NCBI GenBank assembly: GCA_963281255.1
Contig: OY725505.1
Location: 2,480,001 to 2,544,000 of the forward strand
Length of the DNA stretch: 64,000 nucleotides
Direction: 5' to 3'
Source of the DNA: Aphrocallistes beatrix
Lineage: Eukaryota; Porifera; Hexactinellida; Sceptrulophora; Aphrocallistidae
The notes under the pieces were generated by a model. That model was not told the DNA's origin. It was given only the letters and a program-made list of their open reading frames with translations, and did not search any database. A program made the position numbers and the translations under genes. Position 1 is the stretch's first letter. Every line of letters begins with the position of its first letter. Below are positions 1-10,352 of the stretch, piece after piece.

Positions 1-177
1 ATAAATATATATACATTAATCGAGTTTTAATAGTAACGCTGTTATAACACGTGTAATAACTTGGTACTAAATTTTCTCTTCTACATTTCCTATTGCAATT
101 AATCATAAACATGCTGAATTCAAACAAAATTAAATCGATAATCCTTATTATTAAAACTCGATTAATGTTTGTATATA
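1..177. repeat. Short inverted-repeat element with ATTAATCGAGTTTTAATAG ends
   Basis: The motif ATTAATCGAGTTTTAATAG near position 16 recurs as its reverse complement near 148-167, so the stretch is bounded by an inverted repeat. The same terminal motif is seen near 6400-6430, 27220-27245 and 37420-37445, each time next to an AT microsatellite and often next to the GC-hairpin repeat family. I read it as one end module of that dispersed family. No coding content is visible. Confidence 0.5.
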
Positions 178-365
178 CAGTCGACTCCGCTGAATAGAGC
201 CACATCGGTCAGAGGACATTTTGCCCCGATTAAGCGGAGGACCCTATTAACCGAAAATATTTTGTATTAGATTCTATGTGTGAGAGCTATTCCGGTCCTG
301 CCAAAAGTGGCCCGATTAAGCGGCTGACCCGATTAAACAGTGGCCCTATTAAGCGGAGTCGACTG
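178..365. mobile_element. pogo/Tigger-like non-autonomous element (188 bp)
   Basis: The element begins CAGTCGACTCCGCT and ends AGCGGAGTCGACTG, a terminal inverted repeat, and is flanked on both sides by TA (176-177 and 366-367). CAGT termini with a TA target are typical of pogo/Tigger members of the Tc1/mariner superfamily. Internally the 'GATTAAGCGG' motif is repeated. It has no transposase, so it would depend on one elsewhere. Relatives lie at 8725-8893 and 45502-45940. It sits about 150 bp upstream of the TATA box of the Rac gene. Confidence 0.8.
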
Positions 366-516
366 TATATATATATATATCTGTAACGAATCTTGGATCA
401 TAAATATAGTAGGTTATGGTCTGTGCTAATTTAGAAAAGATAGAAATGTCAAATTCTAAATAAAGCTAATATCCTGAAGCTATTTATAGAGATTTATTAA
501 TTTATTAATTTTTTAG

Positions 517-525
517 TATAAATAG
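517..525 (+). promoter_or_regulatory. TATA box of the Rac gene
   Basis: TATAAATAG lies about 105 bp before the Rac start codon. Transcription would begin near 547-555 and leave a 5' leader of roughly 70 bases. Position and sequence fit a core promoter; no transcript evidence is available. Confidence 0.5.
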
Positions 526-622
526 AGACACACTCATCTTCCAATGAGCAGAGTATTGGTTTACATTCACATTCATAATCTCTGTTCCTGATATACTGAG
601 TCCGATTCAGAAGAGAATCAGA

Positions 623-1630
623 ATGCAGACAATCAAGTGTGTCGTGGTTGGAGATGGGTGAGTCGCTTAGTAGTGAGTGTAGATTTGTGTCTCATCACAC
701 CTGTCCCTACTGCTGGCCTACTGCCAGATGTCCCCTAGGCTAGGAGTTCCCCCGTTGGGTCAGATGGGGGTATAAGATCTGGAGAGGGACACTTAACGCT
801 AGGATAAGATGCCAATGAGAATTCCTTGAGCTTGAAGTTTGCACCCACTTTCATTTTGCGTTGTTAAAATGCTATGTATACATTCTAATACGTTAAATGA
901 TGACATTCCATCTTTCCAGAGCGGTTGGCAAGACCTGTCTCATCACAACCCATCTCACCGATAAGTTCCCAAGTGGGTACGTGCCCACTGTATTCGACAA
1001 CTCCTACCAACCAGTCACGGTGGACGGATGTTCTGTCGGTATCGGGATCTGGGACACAGCTGGACAAGAGGACTACGACGCGCTAAGACCTTTTGTCTAC
1101 CCCCAGACAGACGTGTTCCTCATCTGCTTCTCTCTCGACTCCCCCTCTTCCTTCCACAACGTTAAATGGAAGGTAATAAGCGTTCTGCAGCTAGACTACT
1201 TTATCAATGATTCCTGTTTGTTTGTTAAGAAGATGTTTACTCATTTTCGACTGATTAGATTTATTTGCCTCATAGCTTCCCTAGATTTGAATCTAGGGCT
1301 TAGGAATTTGAACCTAACAAACATTTCACTGTGTAGTGGTATCCAGAGGTGTCGCACCATTGTCCTAACACCCCCATCATCCTAGTGGGGACCAAGCTGG
1401 ACCTGAGAGACGATGCAGAGACGGTGCAGAAGCTGAGGGAAGAGAGGCTAGCGCCTATCTCCTACGCACAGGGACTCAGCATGATGAAGGAAGTGAGAGC
1501 TGTCAAGTACCTCGAATGCTCTGCGCTCACTCAGAAAGGACTGAAGACAGTGTTCGATGACGCGATAAGAGCTGTGATACAGCCGAGGAAGGACGCGGGT
1601 AGCTGCAAGAAGTTCTGTAGTCTCATTTAA
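623..1630 (+). CDS. Rac-type Rho family small GTPase, three exons
   Basis: Rho-family switch GTPase that would control actin dynamics at membranes. Exons by splice sites: 623-657 (donor GTGAGT at 658), 920-1172 (acceptor AG at 918-919), 1337-1630; joined length 582 bases, 193 residues, against 192 in animal Rac1. Exon 1 encodes [12 protein letters not shown]; exon 2 completes the P-loop GDGAVGKT and carries switch I (PTVFDN), switch II ([14 protein letters not shown]) and [13 protein letters not shown]; exon 3 carries [10 protein letters not shown] (G4), the Rho insert helix and [15 protein letters not shown] (G5). The C-terminus CSLI is a CAAX box; a final Leu/Ile predicts geranylgeranylation. 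The polybasic tail is short, with only KK before FCSLI. Substitutions in the loop before switch II distinguish it from canonical Rac1. No breaks were seen, so it is probably functional. Confidence 0.95.
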
Positions 1631-1929
1631 CAGAACGGATGCTTGTAAATTTGTGTTCATATGCAGTACTGTGATTAGTGATGAAATGATGGATTGTTGA
1701 AGTCTCAACCTTAGTTGTTTATTGCCATTGAATCTCGTCATAAATAGAATCATGCTTGTCAACCAAAGGAAAATCTTCGGTGGGACAAAGGTAAATTTGG
1801 AAATACAAAGTACCATCCCAGAACATACTCCTACCCCAGTTCAACCTTGGAAATAATCTGGATTAGCAAGACAGTACCCTCTAGTCCAAAAATATCCTCA
1901 ACAGGAGTTTCTAACTCGCTTGAATTGTG

Positions 1930-1935
1930 AATAAA
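1930..1935 (+). terminator. Polyadenylation signal of the Rac gene
   Basis: AATAAA lies 300 bp after the Rac stop codon, before the repeat-rich tract starts. It is the first canonical hexamer downstream, so it is the likely cleavage signal. Confidence 0.45.
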
Positions 1936-1959
1936 AATGTGGATGCTAGTGACTTCTAC

Positions 1960-2160
1960 AAATTTATTATTTCATTGAACGAAATCTCCATATTGCACCT
2001 AAAATCGCCAAATTTGTCAATTTTTGATGCGTAATGATGACGTCATAACAGAGTGATGAGTCATCATATATATATACAAGCACGCTTCGCTTGCTTGCAC
2101 TGCGCGGCTTGCGGACACTGTGTGTCCGCAGAGTCGCCCTGTGGGTGATCAAGCAAATTT
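1960..2160 (-). repeat. GC-hairpin dispersed repeat, truncated copy
   Basis: This holds the reverse-orientation end of the dispersed family best seen at 4165-4680: a stretch with TGACGTCAT-type palindromes, an AT microsatellite, then a GC-rich block made of CGCTTCGCTTGCTTG, a GCGCGGC core and a GCGGACAC/GTGTCCGC stem. The GC block stands out sharply in AT-rich surroundings. Confidence 0.7.
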
Positions 2161-2620
2161 TGGAATTTTTTTCCTTTAAATATTGTAAACAAAGGTCGAT
2201 GAATAATTTCTCATATGGATCCGAAAATATAATATTCAAAATCTACAGCACTAAAAACCCTATGTCAACCGTTGGAAACTAGACTCTAGCCCATTTTTGT
2301 AATTTGTTTACTTTATGTATCTATTGTAAACAAATTGATCATCAAATTTACTCGAAAGTATGATATTCGACATCTACACCCCTGAAAACCCCATGTCAAC
2401 CGTTTAAAGCAAGTTTCTGGCGTATTTTTGAGATTTGTTTACTTTATGTATTTGAGATTTGTTTACTTTATGTAACAAAAGTAAACAAATAATTTATCAT
2501 ATACATCTGAAAATATGATATTCTAAATCTACACCCCTGAAAACCCCAAGTCACCCGTTGGAAGCTAGTCTCTAGCATTATTTTTAAAATTCATCAAATG
2601 GTGTGAAAATATGTATATAA
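2160..2620. repeat. Tandem ~150-bp repeat units (three diverged copies)
   Basis: Three successive units share the order GTAAACAAA, a TTTATCATATAGAT-like stretch, AAAATATGATATTC, then ATCTACACCCCTGAAAACCC, then CAACCGTTGGAAGC, and TTTGTTTACTTTATGTA. The same unit is found at 5290-5500, 8490-8670, 35625-35695 and 37445-37620, usually beside the GC-hairpin block, which suggests one composite element family with an internal tandem array. Confidence 0.7.
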
Positions 2621-2759
2621 AGGTGTGAAAATCTTTTTTATGGCCATACACTATAATACATTTAAGATATCAAACATAAGTTGTGGCTTTGAAGTATTAA
2701 TAGCAATGACGATCTATTTATTGTAGTGTCGTACTTGTACAATGATTTCTATTGTGATA

Positions 2760-2995
2760 GTGTAGTTATTTATTTTGTATAAGTAGAAAAGGTGCGAAAA
2801 ATTGTTTTCCATTTTTTTTGCAGAGATGTGAACATTTCGCTTAGATCTTAGAACTTAATCGTAGTCATATCATTTGACACCTACGTGCCAATTTTCGTAT
2901 CTCTACGACTTGCCAATTCTTCAATCAATTCGGACAAACACACACACAAATAAATAAAAAAATCCTGGCATTTTAATATATAAGATATTACAAGC
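2760..2995. repeat. CAAA-microsatellite repeat family, copy
   Basis: Order of landmarks: TTTCGCTTAGATCTTAGAAC, CATTTGACACCTACGTGCC, TCTCTACGACTTGCCAATTC, CAATCAATTCGGACAAAC, a short CA/AATA microsatellite, AATCCTGGCATTTTAATATA. The same order appears at 3785-4040, 8655-8905 and inverted at 63690-63960. No coding potential. Confidence 0.7.
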
Positions 2996-3270
2996 GCGCT
3001 TCGCTTGCTTGCGCTGCGCGGCTGACGGACACTTTGTGTCCGCCAGAGGCTCCCTCCGGTCGCCTACGGTCACCATTGATTAATTATAAGGGAGATAACA
3101 TCTCTAAATACGTCTGTCCTACTATTATAATCGATATCGCAAGAAAAAGCACCGAATTTGACAATTTAATAGTAAGGATATATATATATACAAGCGCGCT
3201 TCGCTTGCTTGTGCTGCGCGGCTTGCGGACACTGCGTGTCCGCAGATTTACCCAGTGGGCGCTTGCGGAT
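2996..3270 (-). repeat. GC-hairpin dispersed repeat with two GC blocks
   Basis: Two GC-rich hairpin blocks (about 2995-3070 and 3190-3260), each starting CAAGCGCGCTTCGCTTGCTTG, flank a short piece of the family body containing AAGGGAGATAACATCTCTAAA. The double block suggests nesting or tandem fusion of two copies. Apparent reading frames across the blocks are artefacts of the GC-rich repeat. Confidence 0.65.
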
Positions 3271-3319
3271 ATTAGAGAAAGAATACGTCGCTTTCTTGTT
3301 TTATACTTAGTACGCTGAA

Positions 3320-3780
3320 TTGTCATTTGTCTACGTTGATGAAATCAGAACTGTAGCAGAAAATGTTTCGTGATAAATATAATTTACTTCGTATTAAGTC
3401 AACTAATCTGAATGTAAGCTCAATTTGAATACACAAAGTTCACATTGCTAAAGATTATTATACTTAAATAATCAATTCCAGTCCATGTCGTTAAAAGTTA
3501 TTTTATGATCGAATTGATTGATCGTAGCATATAACACACTTTAATTATTGTTAACAATCAAATTATAGACTCAAAATAGCAGTATTCAATCATTTATATG
3601 AAATAGAATCGTGTGAATGGCATTATAAAAGGCTGATAATTGATTGGTTCACATAAACCAATGAATTTCAATCACAATTAGTTCTTTTGATTGTATGCAT
3701 AAGTCACTACTATTTTGTTCCAATGTATTTGCATTATAAAATAATCGAATTTGATTGGTCAGCACATTTTGTCACCTATC
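3320..3780. other. AT-rich intergenic stretch with nothing recognisable
   Basis: I see no gene, terminal inverted repeat or tandem array here; base composition is uniformly AT-rich. Confidence 0.5.
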
Positions 3781-3784
3781 TCGG

Positions 3785-4040
3785 CGAGGTGTGAACATTT
3801 CGCTTAGATCTTCGAACTTAATCCTAGATTCACCATTTGACACCTACATGCCAATTTTTGTATCTCTACGACTTGCCAATTCTTCAATCAATTCGGACAA
3901 ACAAACAAACAAACAAACAAACAAACAAACAAACAAACAAACAAACAAACAAACAAACAAACAAACAAACAAACAAACAAACAAACAAACAAAAAAAACA
4001 ACAAAAAAATCCTGGAGTTTTAATATATAAGATATATATA
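3785..4040. repeat. CAAA-microsatellite repeat family copy with long (CAAA)n run
   Basis: Same landmarks as the copy at 2760, but the microsatellite is expanded to over 20 uninterrupted CAAA units (about 3896-3992) before AATCCTGGAGTTTTAATATA. Open frames here only translate the microsatellite (TNKQ repeats). Confidence 0.85.
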
Positions 4041-4164
4041 TATATATACTTTAAATGGACCTAGATTTTTGCTAACTCATTTCCGGTTAAGTCATTTTGG
4101 GTGGGGAAGCCTTAGAAGTGTGGGGTCTTTGCTATAAATAGAAATGACCCCAGGTAATCTAACG

Positions 4165-4680
4165 GATATATATATATATCTGTAACGAATTGATTGAAGA
4201 AACTGCCAGGCACAAAAAGCTGATTTTGGGCAGGTTGGAGTGTTTTGGCTATTGCTCCAGTAAGTTCTGAGCTCATAGCAAAATGTCGACTCATCATGGA
4301 ATTATGACGTCATTGTCACATTTGTAAAAGTTAAGCAATACAGTAGTTATTCGTGCATAACTCAGCCATTATAGGAGATTGAAAACTGAAATTTTAATAG
4401 AATCTGTATACTATAATACCTCATATATGTTGAAACTATCATCAAAAAATGATAACTCATCACTTTGTCATGACGTCATCATTACTCATCAAAATTTTAA
4501 AATTGATAAATTTAGTGATTTTTCGTGCGATACTTATATAACAGTAGGACAGATGTATTTAGAGATCCTATCTCCCTTATAATTAACCAATGTGACCCCA
4601 GGCGCCCGCAAGGAGCCTCCGGCAGACACAAAGTGTCCGCCAGCCGCGCAGCGCAAGCAAACGAAGTGCGCTTGTGTTTA
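4165..4680 (+). repeat. GC-hairpin dispersed repeat, near-complete copy
   Basis: Landmarks in order: AT microsatellite; CTGTAACGAATTGATTGAAG; GCTCCAGTAAGTTCTGAGCT; GGAATTATGACGTCATTGTC; CATAACTCAGCCATTATAGG; TTTGTCATGACGTCATCATT; AACCAATGTGACCCCAGG; a GGCAGACACAAAGTGTCCGC stem-loop; GCGCAGCGCAAGCAAACGAAG. About 500 bp, AT-rich with a GC-rich 3' end that can fold. Other copies: 6400-6955, 27218-27590, 35690-36190, 37740-38250 and 57690-58285. No coding content. A Helitron/Helentron-type non-autonomous element is one explanation (3' hairpin, microsatellite, ~150-bp tandem units), unproven. Confidence 0.75.
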
Positions 4681-4984
4681 ATATTACACGAAGTTCACTG
4701 CTAATAATTTTGTGACCTACTGTAAACAGGGGCGGTTCCAGGGGAGGGGGAGGGATATCCGGGACTTTATCGCCGAGTTTGATTCTGCGGCCCCGGATTT
4801 CATTCGATCACCTAAGCTAAAATCATAGGAAGGATCCCAGATGTTTTTTCTTTGGCCCCGGCATGGAAAATTCATGTGACTACCCCTGACTGCAAAGCCT
4901 GCCAATCTCGGTTTGACCAGCCATAACATACTCAATTAGGTTTTTTGACGACGCAGGAATGTGCAACACTCCAACTGAGACCTC

Positions 4985-5070
4985 CTAGTAAGAATCCATT
5001 CGGCTACTAATTCATCCCTAGTCCATAATTTTCAGTCTACTGTGAGGCATTATTAGAGTAGGCTATGTGC
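4985..5070. repeat. Terminal fragment of the CATAGCCTACT foldback family
   Basis: The stretch ending CTGTGAGGCATTATTAGAGT then AGGCTATG is the right end of the foldback element found complete at 44198-45263. Only one arm end is present, abutting the GC-rich units at 5071. Confidence 0.65.
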
Positions 5071-5152
5071 ATGCCTAATTTCCGGGATGGGACGGGACGG
5101 GTTAAGATACCTAATTTCTAGGACGGGATCCCGTCCCGTCCCAGGAAATTAA
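5071..5152. repeat. GGGACGG-unit repeat, fragment
   Basis: Contains GCATGCCTAATTTCCGGGAT, GGGACGGGTTAAGATACC and the inverted CCCGTCCCAGGAAATTA. It belongs to the 26-31-bp unit family with 9-bp target duplications described at 45614-45871; no clear target duplication is visible at this copy. Confidence 0.65.
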
Positions 5153-5289
5153 CCATTCCATGAAAAAAAGGACTTATCCAACTACGAAGAAAGGCAATGC
5201 TCTGATTGTATTCTAATTCAATATTATTTTGTTTCTATATTCTAAATCGATTTAATCTTTGGCAATTAAATGACTTGATTATTATACTT

Positions 5290-5500
5290 ATCATCACATT
5301 TCTACAAATTTACTCGAAAATATGATATTCGAAATCTACACCTCTGAAAACCCCATGTCAACCGTTGAAAGCAAGTTTCTAGCAGATTTTTGAGATTTGT
5401 TTACTTTATGTATCTATTGTAAACAAAAGTAAACAAATAATTTATCATATAGATCTAAAAATATGATATTCTAAATCTACACCCCTGAAAGAGGTATTAA
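5290..5500. repeat. ~150-bp tandem units, partial array
   Basis: One full and one partial copy of the unit described at 2160-2620, recognised by AAATATGATATTCGAAATCT, CCCCATGTCAACCGTTG and TTTGTTTACTTTATGTATC. Confidence 0.65.
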
Positions 5501-6192
5501 AAACTACTATTCGCATGCGAACAAGCTACTATATGCCTTACATGGATTAGCCGAAGGCTATTACCTTATTAGCTATGATACAATTTGTCCAAAATGGCCC
5601 TACCAATCATGCAAACCTAAAGGCCCCACCCAATCCTCATTCCGAGTCTACGGCCCCTGAAATGCTATCCCCCGGTCGGATCCACATAGTGATTTTTTAA
5701 TCAAAATACTCGAAATAATTGCGCGCAAAAGTTATTACCATAAATATATTCTATATACCTAAGTAAATTAATATTACTATATAAAAGCTTTCCAACGGTG
5801 GGAATTCTTGAAATATGACACCTAACGTCCGGACGCGTCCGGAACCCTTCGGACGAAAATGACCGTCTTGAAATTTTTATAACTCCTTGATTTTTCGCTT
5901 CTTTTAGGTATACTAAATGCTTTCTAATCGAGATATATGTTCATTGCTAACTCTAATTGTCATAAATACGAATATATCGATAATGGAGAATACCCGTGTG
6001 TCATTGTATTTTCTCATAAGATTGGAATTCATTTAGACTATTTTTTTGTTAATTGAATTTATGCACTAGTTGTATGCTATCAATTTTGTTAATTATTAAT
6101 TAAACCGTAGTATTTCATGGCATTCTTGAGTAAATTCGAATTGAAATAAGAGTTGTGGTACAGTGTGAGTTGTTACAAAAGTGATTAACTTC

Positions 6193-6392
6193 NNNNNNNN
6201 NNNNNNNNNNNNNNNNNNNNNNNNNNNNNNNNNNNNNNNNNNNNNNNNNNNNNNNNNNNNNNNNNNNNNNNNNNNNNNNNNNNNNNNNNNNNNNNNNNNN
6301 NNNNNNNNNNNNNNNNNNNNNNNNNNNNNNNNNNNNNNNNNNNNNNNNNNNNNNNNNNNNNNNNNNNNNNNNNNNNNNNNNNNNNNNNNNNN
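6193..6392. other. Assembly gap (200 N)
   Basis: Exactly 200 undetermined bases, a round scaffold-gap size, so true length is unknown. Reading frames drawn across it are meaningless. Confidence 0.99.
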
Positions 6393-6399
6393 AGTCAAC

Positions 6400-6955
6400 T
6401 GTCTTTACTATTAAAACTCGAATAATGTAAATACACCATATATGTATATACAAGTATATATATCTGTAATGAATTGATTGAAGAAACTTCCAGACACAGA
6501 AAGCTGATTTGGCATGTTTTGGCTATGGATCCACTAAGTTCAGACCTCTGATGAAAATGTCAACTCATCATGGAATTATGACATCATTGTCACCTTTTTA
6601 ATAATTAGAAATTTTAGTCTTTCAATCATAACTCATCCATTTTAGGGGATAGAAGGCTGAGATTTTAATAGAATGTGTATATTAATATACCTCACAAGTA
6701 ATACAACTATCATCCAAAAATGATGACTCATTACTCTGTTATGACGTCATCAACATGCATTAAATTTTAAAAATTGACAAATTTGGTGATTTTTTGTGCG
6801 ATATCGATTATAGCAGTAGGACAGAGGTATCTAGAGATGCTATCTCCCTAATAATTAATCAATGTGACCCCAGGCGCCCGAAGTGCGCCTCCGGCGGACA
6901 CAAAGTGTTCGCCATCTCCGCAGCTCAAGCAAGCGAAGCGCGCTTGTATACTATT
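6400..6955 (+). repeat. GC-hairpin dispersed repeat, copy inside the giant inverted repeat
   Basis: Begins with ACTATTAAAACTCGAATAATG and an AT microsatellite, continues through CTGTAATGAATTGATTGAAG and ends with the GC-rich block (about 6865-6945) containing CAAGCAAGCGAAGCGCGCTTG. It separates the right arm of the inverted repeat from the gap, so it is probably nested. Confidence 0.7.
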
Positions 6956-7519
6956 ATGGACGATATTTTTGAAACAAGATATGAAGTTAATCACTTTCGT
7001 AACAACTCACACTGTACCACAACTCTTATTTCAATTCGAATTTACTCAAGAATGCCATGAAATACTACGGTTTAATTAATAATTAACACGATTGATAGCA
7101 TACAACTAGTGCATAAATTCAATTAACAAAAAAATGGTCGAGTGAACTCCAATCTTATGAGGAAATACAATGACACACCGGGTATACTCCATTATCGATA
7201 TATTCGTATTTAAGACAATTAGAGTTAGCAATGAACATATATCTCGATTAGAAAGCATTTGGTATACCTAAAAGAAGCGAAAAATCAAGGAGTTACAAAA
7301 AATTCAAGACGGTCATTTTCGTCCAAAGGGTTCCGGACGCGTCCGGACGTTAGGTGTCATATTTCAAGAATTCCCACCGTTGGAAAGCATTTATATAGTA
7401 ATATTAATTTACTTACGTATATAGAATATATTTATGGTAATAACTTTTGCGCGCAATTATTTCGAGTATTTTGATCAAAAAATCACTCTGTGGGGAGTGG
7501 AGAAATCTCGTACATCCTC

Positions 7520-8106
7520 TTGCCTACTGATTGGGGCCTTTTAGCTTAAACAGGTGTGGGCCATCTTCAAACACCCAAATTTCAGTCTATTCTTTAGGAA
7601 GAGGATCATAGTGATATATCCATGTTTCATCACCAGTAAAATGTCTAAAATCCTCCTTCCGCTTTCTGAATTATACTTTTCCAGCATAAAATGACAAAAT
7701 TCTACCATACACTCTTTTTGAAACTGTGTCAACTTATGGGGTACCCATCGCGAACAAAGCTTCCTATAACAAAGGTGTTCATGTGGGATAGACTAGTATT
7801 GATGGCTGGCGATGATATTTTAGGGCTTCTTCTAGCTACAAGTTAACTGGAGATTTTAACTACTTCCCAACCTACAGCCTCGATAATTTCATTGGTTACT
7901 TCGGTATTCGGACGTCCAGTGCGTGGTTCATCTTCGAAAGAGGGCCTGCCCATCTTAAATTCACGATACCATATCTGTATCGTACGTAGTGAAACTACAC
8001 CATCTAATACTTTCTGCATTTCAAATAGACAACCCTCAGTAGACAATTCTCGCTTGAAATTATAATAAATAAGAACGCATAATTCGATCTTTCCTAATGT
8101 TTCCAT
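7520..8106 (-). pseudogene. Dead mariner (DD34D-type) transposase fragment
   Basis: Mariner transposases cut and paste TA-targeted elements. Reading the minus strand from 8106, the N-terminal part keeps the second DNA-binding helix-turn-helix (VSLRTIQIWYREF) and the linker FEDEPRTGRP. Further on, MLEKYNS, then TGDETWIYHYDP with the first catalytic Asp, can be read, followed by an in-frame stop and WVFEDG. The frame is broken between about 7733 and 7842, and the C-terminal half with the other two catalytic Asp residues is missing. It ends against the giant inverted repeat. Clearly inactive. Confidence 0.85.
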
Positions 8107-8489
8107 AGTGATAATAAATATGCAGAACTAGTAGTATAAAAATATTTGTAAAATTTCGAATGTTTGACGTAAGCTAATGAAATTTTGACAGTTATCACTA
8201 GAATTTTCTGATGGGGGTTTAGCATCCAGTGGGAATCCATGTAACTCCTGGAAACTGATATCATTTGTTCCACAATTAACCAGATTCTTATAATTTTGTA
8301 ATTCTAAAAATGTAAATTAACCCGAAGACACGTCTCATCAGCAGTACTTCCCATTAGCTTGATTTGCTTAATCATCATTATCAAAATAACCATCCAACTG
8401 AACAAATACTTCTTCACTATAATAGCCAAGGTTATATGACGAACTAATCAACTTGTTTATTACAAGCCGCTTCCCGCACTTGCACAAAA

Positions 8490-8670
8490 ATATATTCAGA
8501 AAAGATACGATATTTGAATCTACATCCCAAAAACCCCAGATCAACAATTGAAAGTTAGTCTCGAACTTATTTTTAAGCTGTGTTTACTTTATGTTGCAAT
8601 TGTAAACAAAAGAAAACAAATAATTTATCATAAAGATTTGAAAATATGATATTCTAAATCTACGACTTGC
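8490..8670. repeat. ~150-bp tandem unit, single diverged copy
   Basis: Contains GAAAATATGATATTCTAAAT and TGTTTACTTTATGTTGCAA from the unit family at 2160-2620, joined directly to a CAAA-family copy at 8655. Confidence 0.55.
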
Positions 8671-8905
8671 CAATTCTTCAATCAATTCGGACAAACAAAA
8701 AAATTAATCCTAGAGGTTAATATACAGCCTACTCCGCTTAATAGGGCACTGTTTAATCGAGCTACTTTTGGCTGGACCGGAATAGCTCTCAAACATAAAG
8801 CTAATACAAAATATTCTTGGTTAATAGGGTTCTCTGCTTAATCGGGACAAAATGTCCTCTGACTGATGTGACCCTATTAAGAGGAGTCTACTGTATTTAA
8901 GATAT
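8655..8905. repeat. CAAA-microsatellite family copy split by a pogo-like insertion
   Basis: CGACTTGCCAATTCTTCAAT, CAATTCGGACAAAC and AATCCTAGAGGTTAATA are followed, after the 169-bp element at 8725-8893, by the remaining end TTTAAGATATAC. This nested order shows the CAAA-family copy is older than the pogo-like insertion. Confidence 0.7.
8725..8893. mobile_element. pogo/Tigger-like non-autonomous element (169 bp)
   Basis: Ends CAGCCTACTCCGCTTAATAG and AAGAGGAGTCTACTG are inverted repeats, flanked by TA (8723-8724 and 8894-8895). Same family as 178-365. Confidence 0.75.
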
Positions 8906-9149
8906 ACATTTTTATTAGTGCAGCTCCTATAGGGAGATGCCCTTATGGCATGGACGGAGTATCTCGTCCGTCCGTATGTATGTCCGTACGCGCGCTACTG
9001 CGAAATCTAATAGTCCGATTTTTACCAAATTTCGTATGTAGGATCTCGTTATGGTGTAGATGTGCACCGTCAATATGTTTTCGCAAAATATCAACACTTC
9101 TGGTTTCTATAAATGTATATTCATAGTATAAACACTTCCACTGCAAAGC

Positions 9150-9510
9150 TTTGTTTAAAGATATAGGTAGATCTCAACGATTAATGTAAGGTATTTCACA
9201 ATGTAGAATTCGATTTTCGTATAAATATTTTACGAGTTATTGATATATAGTACGTATTTTCACACATTTTGAAAAAATTCTTGTTTAAAGTTAAAAGTGA
9301 GTTCTCAACGGCTAATATAGGGTATTTTAAAACCGTAAATTCCGAATTTCGCACTTTGAAAGTAATAATGTGACTACTTTAGTTATTAACATATTTATAT
9401 TTACATTTTTTCACTCCTTTTGAAAAATTATTATTTGGAGTTTAATGCGAGCTCTCAACTGTAGGGTATTTCAATGTGTAGGATTCAAATTTCACACTTG
9501 CTCTAAAATG
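9150..9510. repeat. Three diverged ~140-bp tandem units
   Basis: Each unit carries a variant of TTTGAAAAAATTCTTGTTT, a GAGTTCTCAACGGCTAATAT-like line and GGGTATTTCAA with AATTTCGCACTT. Divergence between units is high, so this is an old array. No coding content is supported. Confidence 0.5.
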
Positions 9511-9589
9511 AGAATTCCCGATGTATTCCGATATTCACATTTCACATTCCTTCGAGTCACTTACTGGAGCTTCACTATCGATCTAGTAC

Positions 9590-9830
9590 GAAGGCAGGTC
9601 CTAACTGCTTTCACGAATATCTCCGAACCCGTAGATTTCAAGGCATTAAAAAATATTTTTGCTAATATTAAACCACCCCCTACTTTGTGTGACCACTAAA
9701 TCATCTCCAAATTGCTTGAATTTTATATGGTGAACATTGGTGATCAAAGTAAACTATTTGAATGGTGTGCATCGAAAGATTCAAACTTTTTTTGAAACAA
9801 TTTTTTTTTGAAACACTGATGGATAGGGTT
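9590..9830. mobile_element. Diverged right arm of the TTAGGGTGCTCC foldback family
   Basis: The order ATATCTCCGAACCCGTAGAT, TTAAACCACCCCCT, GACCACTAAATCATCTCCAA, ATGGTGAACATTGGTGAT, GTGTGCATCGAAAGATTCAA matches the right arm of the elements at 36723-37405 and 41049-41670 at many positions. Only one arm remains, and it is much more diverged. Confidence 0.7.
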
Positions 9831-10352
9831 TACTCGACAATGCTTGTATAAGTATCGACTATCCGTTAAACGGAAAAAGGATACGCAATCAACTATCACG
9901 AACGAACAATCCTGTTGTGGGATGGCACAATGCATTCAATTCTGGTATTGTTTGTTTATACTCAAGTATGCCAAAACTTTTTAAATTCTTGTAACGAGAA
10001 CTAAACCGTCTCTACAAGAAGCCAATCCGAATAAGTGGGAGGCTGGTAGCGAAATAATACACAAGAAGAAGTCAATTGAACGAGACGAGTGCATACAATT
10101 ACTTGTTGGAGGCTATGCAAACCGGGATATAATAACTTATCTTAGTGAAATTGCATACAATTTTGACTTTTAAATATTTTATACTCCTCATTATTATACA
10201 GTCAATTGCATTGAGCAATTTCTTCTAGTAAAATTGACCTTTATCCATTAATATACATAGTATAATATTATTGCTTAGTTAATGTATAATGATTTATTGA
10301 TTCTTAAATCATTGAATTTAAACATCTACACATTTTAAATGTCTTTTTGTAG

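Larger units (their letters stand above)
5690..7492. repeat. Giant inverted repeat (~500-bp arms) around the assembly gap
   Basis: The left arm (5690-6192) and right arm (about 6970-7492) are near-perfect reverse complements. Paired landmarks include GGACGCGTCCGG (5831-5842 and 7333-7344), GGTGGGAATTCTTG with CAAGAATTCCCACC, and ATTGCGCGCAAAAG with CTTTTGCGCGCAAT. Between the arms lie the sequence gap and a copy of the GC-hairpin repeat. I see no transposase in the arms. It looks like a large foldback-type element; the gap may be an assembly failure at the palindrome centre. Confidence 0.8.

Noticed and set aside
1448-1816. Minus-strand frame over the third Rac exon
   Set aside because: Antisense shadow of a well-supported exon with no domain of its own.
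3755-4064. Two overlapping frames rich in TNKQ repeats
   Set aside because: They only translate the (CAAA)n microsatellite of a dispersed repeat; no start context or homology.
4727-5680. Possible element starting CAGGGGCGGTTCC near 4727 and ending near GGATCC at 5680
   Set aside because: The ends look transposon-like, but I could not pair them or find a target duplication.
6096-6453. Frames running through the gap
   Set aside because: Their middle is undetermined sequence, so they are meaningless; flanking residues come from inverted-repeat arms and a repeat copy.
10020-10175. Possible upstream exon of the VLIG gene (EANPNKWEAGSEIIHKK)
   Set aside because: No convincing splice sites or family similarity; left unannotated.
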